Assembly (NCBI GenBank): GCA_024760905.1
Contig: CM045745.1
Coordinates: 3,267,782-3,331,781, forward strand
Origin: Plotosus lineatus
Taxonomy: Eukaryota; Chordata; Actinopteri; Siluriformes; Plotosidae
Length of the DNA: 64,000 nt
Reading direction: 5' to 3'
In this document: positions 37,901 through 49,600 of the stretch, piece by piece
Layout: each line of letters starts with the position of its first letter
Numbering within the stretch: position 1 is the stretch's first letter
Made by a program: the position numbers and the translations under genes
The notes under the pieces: model-generated
Database searches by the model: none
Seen by the model: the letters and a program-made list of their open reading frames with translations, nothing else
What the model was told of the DNA's origin: nothing

Positions 37901-38961
37901 CCATCGCATCATGTCTCCAAAATATTCAGAGGGCCATTCAAGAGATGAAAACTGAAACTTTGAATGCCTGCTGGAAAAACTGTGGCCAGAGGCAGTGCAA
38001 AACCCAACCGGGGCTCGCCGACGAGATCCATCACTCTGTCATAGATACTGTGGTGACTCTCGCAAAACAGCTTGGAGGAGACGGCTTTAATGACATGACT
38101 TCGCATGACATTAATGCACTGATTGATGCTGAAGCACGCCCGCTAACCGATGCAGACCTGGCCCAAATGACAAAGCCACCAAGTGATGATGAAAGAGAAA
38201 AGGAAGAAGAGGACACAAGTGTGGATAAAGATGAGGAGGATGGACTAACACTTGGTCGCTTAGCAACCATTCTGAGAATGGCCACTGAACTTCAGCGAGC
38301 AGCTCACGATTGGGACCCTTTGATGAGCCGTTCATTACAGTTCTCCAACATAATCGATGGTGGCATGTCTGTGTATAAGTCTCTTTTTGCCCAGAAGAAA
38401 AAGAGCGCCAACAACTGCCTATCACTATGTTCTTCTCACGAAAAACACACCTGCACCTCGGGCTTCAGAAGAAGAAAACGCTGCAGAGCGGAGTCAGGAT
38501 GCAGCGGCTCAGTCAGAAGAGTAGTAAAAACAGTACATGTGAGTCACAATTTGTCCGACTGTACTTTTATTTTTCATTTTCTCCCATTCAATCCAATTAC
38601 TCGGTCGCAATGGGGCGGTGCTGATCTCCGCAATTAGTTCACATTGATGATTAAAATTATTATTTGACAGTACAGTAGTTATTTGTAAAAAGCAAACAAA
38701 CGTTTATACAGTACTCTTATTTGTTAAACAAATGCTAGGGCCTATAAAAAAGGTTTGTTCTTTGGTTTCAATGTATAATAGAGCATTTAATTGTATAATG
38801 ATTGTAAAAAAATAAAAAAATAAATAAAGGTTTCTACTTCACGGATTTCGCCTATCACGGGTTCTTTTTGGAACGTAACCCCCGTGAAAAACGAGGGTTC
38901 ACTGTATATATATATATATATATACACATATATACATACATATATATATATACATATATAC

Positions 38962-39041
<80 letters not shown>

Positions 39042-39050
39042 ATATATATG

Positions 39051-39089
<39 letters not shown>

Positions 39090-42000
39090 CTATATGTGTG
39101 TGTGTGTGTACGTCAGCGTACTACGTAGGTACGTCTAATATCAAAATTTGACTTTTTTTGACCTTTTTTTTACTTTTTGACTTTTTTTTTATTGAAGAAA
39201 AAAAAAAAAAAAGTAAAATCGAAAAAACGTAAAATGGATGAACGTAAGTCAGGGAGCATCTGTACACACAAGACAAAACATCTCTACCTACAAGTGACTT
39301 TCATCATTTACCATCTTTATGCAATCACAAGCCCAGTAAAGTGTACCTTTCTGATAAGGTGGCTTTTGGTGGTATTTCCTTTCCATTCCCTCTGACTGTA
39401 GGAGAGCAGACCCTCAGGAGCCGACACACTGGTCTGGTCCTCAGAAGTAGAGCCTGAAGCCAGAAAGACCAGATCTTTACAACCATGGAGAGAAGAAAAG
39501 CATTTCAATAAACATCACATCAAATCTTTTGGTGGATGAGTGCCAATAGCCTCAGCTTTTTGTCCTGAGATGACAGGAGTGGAACCTGATGGTCTCAAGC
39601 TTCTGCAGCTCATCTACCTCAAGGTTTAGTACAGTGGAACCTTACGAAAGACCCAACAAATGAAAAATTCAGGTTATGCAAAACATTTTCCGAAAATTTT
39701 TGTCTCTGGATACGAAACAAGTTCACGTTACGAAAGCACCATCTCAAAAATTCAAACAATGCATGAGTTGCTCTCCCATTGACTACATCTTCCAACATCC
39801 CACCCCGCTGGCCTCCCATTGGCTATCTCCCAACATCCTGCAATGCTGGCCTCCCATTGGCAAGGAGGGATGACGCAGCTCCCCCTCACTGGCTATCTCC
39901 CAACATTCCGCCCTGTTGGCCTCCCATTGGCTAGGAGGGATGACTCAGCTCACTCCCATTGGCTATTATGGAGCACCCATAATGTTTTTCGTGTAAAGGA
40001 CAGGGTTACTGCTGTTTCATGAGTTTTTCGAATGGGCTCATTGCTACTTTATTTTTTGGCTCAGGCTTTTAACCTTGCATAAACATTTCTAAGATTACAA
40101 CTCTGCTAAGAAGACATGGTCAACACACGCACACCCGTGTGATTCCCAGTGCGAGTGAAAAGAAGAAGCGGGCTTGTGGCATGCAGTTGAGTGATATTGC
40201 AAAGGAATATGGCCAAACCCGTCTACCATCGGTACGATATTGAAACAGAAGGAGGCCTTAAAAGCTATGCTTTTATAATTTTTAAAGGGTTTAGGGGTAG
40301 TTTTGGGGCCTTGGAATGAATCACACGTTTTACATGTAAAATGCGGTCCAGACATCACTCTCCCAAGCCACTTCTTCCAACTTCTCCGGGGGTGGGAGGG
40401 GGCTGGGACATCGAGGCAGTCCCAGACAAGCCGAAAGACATAGTCCCTCCAGGGTGTTCTAGGTCGACCCCGGGGTCTCTTCCCAGGAGGCATTCTGACC
40501 AGATGCCCGAGCCACCTCAACTGGCCACTCTCAATGCAGAGGAGCAGCGGATCTACTCCAAACTCTACCCGGATGATAGAGCTCATCTCTAAGGGAGCGC
40601 CCCGCCACCCGGTGAAGAAAGCTCATTCAGCCGCTTGTATCCACGATCTTGTTCTTTCGGTCACGACCCAAAGCTCGTGATCCTAGGTGAGGGTCGGAAC
40701 AGAGATCGACTGGTAAATTGAGAGCTTCGCCTTATGGCTCAGCTCCTTCACCACGACGGACCGGTTCAGGCTCCGTTTAACAGCAGAGGCTGCAGCAATC
40801 CGTCTGTCGATCTCCCGCTCTATCCTTCCCTCACTCGTGAACAAGACCTAAACTCCTCCACTTGGGGCAGGACATCTTTGCCGACCCGGAGGGTGCGTTC
40901 CACCCTTGTCCGACTGAGAACCATGGCACTCTGCTGCGAATCACTCCAATGAGAGCTGGAGGTCCCGCCTTAATGAAGCCAAAAGGACAACTGTATCTGC
41001 AAAAAGCAGAGATGAGATCTGATGGCTGCCAAACCAGAACCCCTCAACTGCGCCTAGAAATTCTGTCCATAAAAATTATGAACAGAATCGGTGACAAAGG
41101 ACAGCCTTGGCGTACTCCAACTCCCACCAGAAACAAATTCGACTGGTTGTTACCAATACGGACGAAACTCTGGCTTCGGTGATACAGCGATTGAATGGCC
41201 CATAGCAACAGGTCCAGGACACCATACTCCCGGAGCACGCCCCACAAGACAGCCCAAGGGAAACAGTCGAAAGCCTTCTCCAAATCCATAAAACACATGT
41301 GGACAGATTGGGCAAACTCTCATGCCCCCGCCAAGATCCTGTGGAGCGTATAGAGTTGGTCAAGATTGCTACGGCCACGACGAAAACCACATTGTTCCTC
41401 CTGAAGCCGAGGTTCGCCTATTGGTTGGATCGTCCTCTCCAGTACCCCTGAATAGACCTTCCTGGGTAGGCTGAGGAGTGAGATTCTGCAATAAATTGGA
41501 ACACACCCTCCGGTCCTCTTTCTTAAAAATTGGGACCAGCACCCTGGTTTGCCAATCCAGAGGTACAGCCCCTGATGACCACGTGATGTTGCAGAGATGG
41601 AAACCAAGACAGTCCTACAGCATCCAGAGCTCCGAGATATTCTTGCCAGATCTCATCCAACCCCGGAGTTCGACCACTGAGGAGCTTTATGACAACCTCA
41701 GCGACCTCCACTCCAGTGATGGGTACACCCCCACCCAAACCCCCAGGGTCTTCCTCCTCCACAAAGGGCATGTTGGTGAGACTGAGGAGGTCGTTAAAGT
41801 ATTCCCTCTACCTCTCAACGACATCTCCAGTCGAGGTAAGCAGCTCCCCACCGCCACTGTAAACAGTGTTTGTGGAGAACTGCTTCTCCCTCCTGAGGCA
41901 TCGGATGGTGGTTCAGAACCTTTTTGAGGCCAACCGATAATCACTCTCCAGGCCCTCACCGAACTCCTCCCATGCCCGAGATTTTGCATCTGCGACAGCC

Positions 42001-43185
42001 TCGGCTGAAGCACGTTTGGCCTGCCTGTACCTGCCTCCTGCCTCAAGAGTCCCACAGGCTAATAAAACCCAATATGCCTCCTTCTTTACCTGGATGGCCC
42101 TCTTTACCACAGGTGTCCACCACTGGGTTCGGGGGTTACCGCCACGACAAGCGCCGACAACCTTACGGCCACAGCTATGGGGTGCCGCCTCAGCAATGGA
42201 GGCAGAAAACATGGCCCATTCGGATTTCATGTCACCCGCCTCCTCCAGGACGTGGTTGTAGCTCTGCCGGAGGTGGGAGTTAAAGGCCTCTTGAACAGGG
42301 GACTCCGCCAAACGTTCCCAGCAGACCCTGATTACACTCTTGGGCCTGCCAGATCTGGAAGGCAGCCTCCCCACCACCAAAGCCTGCTCACCACCAGGTG
42401 GTGATCGATAGACAACTCACCTTCCAATAGTCCCAGCAAACGAAAAATCCAGGTTACGAAAAACATTTTCCAAAATTTTTTGTCTCTCTATACGAAACAC
42501 GTTCTCCTTACGAAATGTGCCATACAAACATTAAAACGTGCCATTCAAACAATGCACGAGCTGCTCTCCCATTGAATATCTTTCAACATCCCGGCCCGCT
42601 GGCCTCCCATTGGCTAGGAGGGATGATGCAACTCCCTTCCATCGGCTGACGCAGCTCCCTTGACCAGCAGCTTGTTTCATGAGTTTTTCGAGTGTGCTCA
42701 TTGCTACTTTATTTTTTGGCTCAGGCTTTTAACCTTGCATAAACATTTGTAAGATTATAACTCCACTAAGAAGACATGGTCAATTAAAAAAAAATCCTAG
42801 CAATGTACAATTTGCCGTCTCATTGACTATCTCCCAACATCTGCCCCACTGGCCTCCCATTGGCTAGGAGGGATGACGCAGGTCCCTTGAGCAGCAGCTT
42901 GTTCATGAGTTTTTCCGAGTGTGCTCATTGCAACTTTATTTTTTGGCTCAGGCTTTTAACCTTGCATAAACATGTGTAAGATTATAACTCTGCTAAGAAG
43001 ACATGGTCAACACGAAGTAAGTACCTTAAAAAGGTATGCTTTTATAATTTTTAAAGGGTAGTATTGGGGGCCTTGGACAAATCATGGGTTTTACATGTAA
43101 AATGCGGTGCTACTTACGAAGAATCCAGATTACGAAAAAGGCTCTGGAACGGATTAATTTCATAAGGTGAGGTACCACTGTGTGC

Positions 43186-43258
<73 letters not shown>

Positions 43259-43590
43259 GATGACAGTGACCCAAAAAGTGAAGTTGCTAGATATGCTGAC
43301 GGTGGGCAATACGTATGCCTAGTGGCATGCCATTATGGCATAAATGAATCTACCGTGCGTTACATCAAAAAAGACTCAAGCGGAGAAGAGCTATTGTCAG
43401 AGGTGAGTACAGTTATTAAATATTAATACATTACAGTATTTACATATGCATATAACTAACGTTTAATATACAGTTCTTGATATTGTATAGACACAAAAAC
43501 ATATACGTATGGTAGAAATGAGAGGGGTGATCCTACTTCGTGGTTTTTCGATTATTGCGGCCAGGTCTAATCTAGGGGTGACTGTATGTA

Positions 43591-43652
<62 letters not shown>

Positions 43653-46600
43653 TATATAATGTATACATACACACACCCACACCCACACACACAGGTATGA
43701 TAAAGTATCTGAACCTTTTGGAATTTCTCACATTTCTGCATAAAATCACCATCAAATGTGATCTGATCTTTGCTAAAAATCACACAGATGAAAAAAAACT
43801 GTGTCTGCTTTAACTAAACTCCCCCAAACATTTATGAGTTATCATATTTTAATGAGGATAGCATGCAAACAATGACAGAAGGGGGAGGAATAAGTAACTG
43901 AACCCTGTGATTAAAGAGACTTAAAGAGCAATTGAAACCAATTTTCACCAAACAATTTAAGTCAGGTGTGTGCCCAATCACTGATGAGTGGCTTAAAGCT
44001 GCCCTGCCCACTATAAAACACACACCTGGTAAGAATTGTCTTGATGAGAAGCATTGCTGATGTGCACCATGGCTCGCTCAAAAGAGCTGTCTGAAGACCT
44101 GCGATCAAGAATTGTTGATTTGTACAAAGATGGGAAAGGATACAAAACCATTTCTAAAAGTCTGGATGTTCATCAATCGACAGTCAGAGTAGTTGTCGAC
44201 AAATGGAAAGAGTTTGGCACTGTTGCTTCTCTCCCGAGGAGTGGCCGTCCACCAAAGATCAGCACAGAATTCAGTTCAGCACAGAATACGCAGAGAGGTA
44301 AAAAAAAAAAAAAAAACAACCTAGAGTGTCTGCTAAAGACTTACAGAAATCACTGGCACAGTCCAATATCTCTGTGCACTCATCAACTATATGTAAAACA
44401 ATGGCCAAGAATGGTGTTCATGGGAGGACTCCAAGGAGGAAGCCACTGCTGTATAAAAAAAAAACAAAAAAAAAACATTGTTGTTCGTTTAATGTTCGCA
44501 AAAAGGCACTTGGACACTCCACAGAAGTTTTGGCAAAATATTTTGTGGACTGATGAAACCAAAGTTGAATTGTTTGGGAGGAACACACAACTTCGTGTGT
44601 GGAGGAAAAATGGAACAGCTCACCAACATCAACACCTCATCCCCACCGTGAAGCATGGTGGAGGGTGCATCATGGTTTGGGGCTGTTTTGCTGCCTCGGG
44701 GCCTGGACAACTTGCAATCATGAATGGAAAAATGAATTCAAAAGTTTATCAGGATGTTTTGCAGGAAAACCTGAGGCTGTCTGTCAGACAGTTGAAGCTA
44801 AAAAAAGGATGGATGCTGCAACAAGACAATGATCCAAAACACAGAAGAAAATCAACTTCAGAATGGTTTCAGAAGAACAAATACACGTTCTGGAGTGGCC
44901 AAGTCAAAGTTGACTTGAACCCCATTGAGATGCTGCGGCATGACCTCAAGACAGCGATTCATGCCAGACATCCCAGGAATCTGACTAAACTACAGCAGTT
45001 TTGTGAAGAATGGGCCAAGATTGGTCCACGATCATTGCCCTGATCGATGTGCCAGACTGATCTGCAGCTACAGGAAGCGTCTGGTTGAAGTTATTGCTGC
45101 CAAAGGGGAGGGGGGGGCACAAAATATGAAATGTGATGGTTCAGTTACTTATTCCTCCACCTTCGGTCATTGTTTGCATGCTCTCCTCATTAAAATATGA
45201 AAACCTATAAATGTTTGGGTGGTTTTAGTTAAAGCAGACACTGTTTTTTCATCTGTGTGATTTTGGCAAAGATCAGATCACATTTGATGGTGATTTTATA
45301 AGGAAATGTGAGAAATTCCAAAAGGTTCAGATACTTTTTCATACCACGCGCTGGATCGCTGATCCTAAGTTTGGGAGTTCAAGTCCCCACAAGGTTGTCA
45401 CTGTCCCCCCAGTGCGGCTAACTGGGTTATCAAAGGTGGGCCATGTCTCTCACTGTCTATGGTGTGAGAATGTAAAAGAAACATTGCTGACTTTCGTAAA
45501 GAGTAGGCTGCAAAGCCGTCAGCATGTTTATGTCCCTTGCTAAAGGGTTGTGACAGGAAGGGCAGCCGATGTAAAAACCTATGCCAAATCAAATGTGCGA
45601 ATGAGATGATTTGCTGTGGCGACTCCCGAGAAAGAGAAAAAGCCGAAAGGAAGGAAGGAAGTACCTGCACTTAAAAGCTGCTTCACTTTTCTTTCTTGTT
45701 CTATTTCTTCAGCTGCCCTGTACAGATCCTCTTCACTGTGAACGAGAGATGTGGTCAAGATAAAAAACTAAAACAAAAATGCACAACACAAACAATCTAC
45801 AGTAATATTGTGTAAGATCAGGTTCATGTCCTGAACTTGACAAGTCTGATCTGTGGAGAAGTGCAACACCTGTTATCATCTGCATAAAACATCTCTGGAC
45901 TCAGCCTGCACACAGAACTATGTTGATCTGACGATTTATTTTGTTCCTCAGGAGCTGTTTGCATCATGGAATTTATCGCTCTGCTTTTTCCATGATTAGA
46001 AAGTAAGGCATCCTTCACAGTGGCATCAGCTGGAAGAGTTTGAGTGGACTTCTTGAGCAACAGTCTAGAGGATAGGAATTGGTACATTATTACAAAAACA
46101 AGTGTTTTAGTTTTAGACACAAAAACTCCTGTTCCATATTTCAACACTTTTTTGGATTTCTTCCAGTTCCCCCCCCCCCCCCCCTCAAGCATAGCCCCCG
46201 TAACATAACACCACCAACAACCATGAAGGGGAGCAAGCTTAAACATGCTCCCATGACACACGATTCTGCAACCCGCATCTTTACAAACTGCTGCACATGT
46301 GTATTTGTGGCAACCCAACTCAATACTTTCTGCCTCTTTGCATATATGAGCTCACAGACACCAATTATGTGCCATCCTTACCTCCAGTGAGAGCTCAGCC
46401 AATCAGCGCCCATGGTATCAACCTGGATTTGAACCTGCGATTTCCAGGTTGAGCACCATGGATGTTGATGCGCCCCTTGGGAGCTCTCTCAACACACTTT
46501 AATTAAAGTTTTTAAATGAAAAATGAGCCTTTGACCTTTTTCATTAACAAATATTGGAATCAATATACACAACAGCGTTGAAAAAAAAAATAATGCGAGA

Positions 46601-49600
46601 GCATGATCTGCAGGCTACGATATACAGACGCTACCCTACTTACGAACATTCGTTTTACGAACATCCGAACATACAACCAGGGCTGTGCTTAGGTCGAAAG
46701 TGAAATTGAATAAAATCTATAGAAAGATATATCACAAATATAACTATGAAATATGATTAAACATTATCCTGAGGTACACTTAATATTCAATCCAAAATAC
46801 AAATAATGCAAAGGTAGACAATTCACAACATATTTTATCTGTTCTTTTTGTAAGTGTCTTTGCATTTATCTTTTTCATAAGCAACACTATACAGAGAGAG
46901 AGGTTATATACAAGTTTATTAGTGTTATGGTCTGTGTTGTTGGGGGACTTTGACGCCGCGTGCTCTCTCTCTCTCTCTCTCTCTCTCTCTAGCACTGCAG
47001 GCAGAGGGGCGTGACTGACACCCACGGGTAAATCGCAATGCACACACCTGATCCTACTCAGCAATCTACAGTGCTATAAAGTAGGGATGTCATTGACAAT
47101 CGGAATATCGCCGATATAATTATGTCGATCTATAATCGATACCTATAAAAGGGATATCGATACTTCTAACGTTATAGAAAATTCATTTTATATTAAATTT
47201 CATACAAAGCTGTTTTAATTTAAATAACACTACAGCAAGTGGTATCTTTTAATAAATAAAATCCTTCTTTTCCTTTCGGCTGTTCCCTTCGGGGGTCGCG
47301 ACAGCAAACCATCCGCCTCCATCTCACCCTGTCCTCTGCATTTTCTTCTCTCACTCCAATGACCTTCATGTCTTCCTTCACCACATCCATAAATCTCTTC
47401 TTTGGTCTTCCTCTAGGCCTTCTGCCTGGTCGTTCCAACCTCAGCATCCTACTGCCAATATACTCACTATCCCTCCTCTGTACATGTCCAAACCATCTCA
47501 ATCTAGCCTCTCTGACTTTGTCTCCAAAACATCTTACATGTGCTGTCCCTCTGATGTACTCATTTCTGATCCTATCCATCCTCGTTACTCCCAGAGAGAA
47601 CCCCAACATTTTTATCTCTGCCACCTCCAGCTCAGCCTCCTGCCTTTTCCTCAGCGCCACTGTTTCTAAACCATACAACATCGCTGGCTTCAACACCGTA
47701 CACTTTTCCTTACTTTTCCTTTTTCGTACACTCTTGTCCACTTTTCCTTTCATTCTTGCTGACACTCTCCTATCGCACATCACACTGGACACTTTTCTCC
47801 AACCATTCCAGCCAGCCTGCACATGCTTCTTCATGTCTTTTCCACACTCTCCATTGCTCTGGATTGTTGAGCCTAAGTACTTGAAATCCTCCACCTTCGT
47901 TATCTCAGTTCCCTGTAACATCACCGTTCCTCCTGGGTCCTTCTCATTCACACACATGTATTCTGATTTTTTGAGGCAAGCCTTCATTCCTCTCCTTTCC
48001 AGGGCATACCTCCACCTCTCTAGATTTTCCTTAACTTGTTCTCTGCTCTCACTACAGATCACAAGGTCATCTGCAAACATCATAGTCTATGGAGATTCTT
48101 GCCTAACCTTGTCTGTCAGCCTGTCCATCACCATCGCAAACAAGAAGGGGCTCAGAGCTGATCCTTGATGCAGTCCCACCTCCACCTTGAATTCGTCGGT
48201 CACGCAGACAGCACACCACTCCATTGTCTTACATCTCTCATACATGTCCTGCACCACTCTAACATACTTCTCTGCCACTCCAGACTTTATGCAATACCAC
48301 AGTTCTTCTCTTGGCACCATGTCATATGCTTTTTCCAGAACAACAAAGGCACAATGCAGTTCCCTCTGACCTTCTCTGTACTTCTTTATTAACATCCTCA
48401 AAGCAAACATTGCATCTGTGGTGCTCTTTCTTGGCATGAAACCAAACTGTTGCTCACAAATGCTGACCTCTGCCTTTAGTCTAGCGTCCACTATTCTTTG
48501 CCATAACTTCATCGTATGGGTCATCAACTTTATCCCTCTGTAGTTGCAGCAAGTCTGCACATCTCCCTTGTTCTTAAAAATGGGTACCAGCACACTTCTC
48601 CTCCGGCATCCTCCCACTCTCTAAGACCTTGTTGAATGTTCTTGTCAGAAAATCTACTGCTACCTCTCCTAGACACTTCCATACCCCCACAGGTATATCA
48701 TCAGGGCCAACTGCCTTTCCATTCTTCATCCTCTTCAGTGCCCTCCTCACTTCACCCTTACTAATCATTGCTACTTCCTGGTCCTCAATGGTCACCTCTT
48801 CTACTCTTTTTTTCTCTCTCATTTTCCTCATTCATCAGCTCTCCAAAGTACTCTTTCCATCTTCCCAGCACACTTCTGTCATCAGTCAATACATTTCCCT
48901 GTCTGTCCTTAATCACTCTAACTTGCTGCACATCCTTCCCATCTTTTTCTCTGCTGTGCCAACCTGTAGAGATCATTTTCTCCCTCTTTACTGTGCAATC
49001 GATCATACACGTCATCATACACCCTGAGCCACTGCTACTTTCGCCTTACGCTGTGTCTCCCTGTACTCCTGTTTACTCTCTTCGGTCCTCTCAATGTCCC
49101 ACTTCTTAGCTAATCTCTTCCTTTGTACATACTTCCTCATTCCACCACCAAGTCTCCTTATCTATTTTCCTTCCAGAGGACACACCAAGTACTCTCCTAC
49201 CTGTGTCCCTGATCACATTTGCTGTGGTTGTCCAGTCATCTGGAAGCACTTCCTGACCACCCAAAGCCTGTTTCAACTCCTTGAAGACAACACGACCCTC
49301 TTCCTTTTTCAACTTCCACCACTTTGTCTTCTGCTCTGCCTGTGCCTTCTTCACCTTCCTCACCATCAGCGTCATCCTGCATACCACCATCCTATGCTGT
49401 TTGGCAACACTCTCACCCGCTACTACTTTGCAGTCACTGACTTCCTTCAAATTAAATTGCCTACACAAGATGTAGTCTACCTGTGTGCTCCTACCTCCGC
49501 TTTTATGAGTGACCCTATGCTCCTCTCTCTTCTGGAAGAAAGTATTTACCACAGCCATTTCCATCCTTTTTGCAAAATCGATGAACATCTGTCCTTCTGT

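Noticed and set aside
42560..43015. CRISPR-like spaced repeats
   Set aside because: Two long tandem units inside a transposon in an animal genome; no short regular repeat-spacer pattern and no cas genes.
45870..46318. 164-codon minus-strand frame as a separate gene
   Set aside because: Only the part from 46064 down is otulin exon 2. The rest is intron read through the acceptor site, including a C-run translated as Gly repeats.
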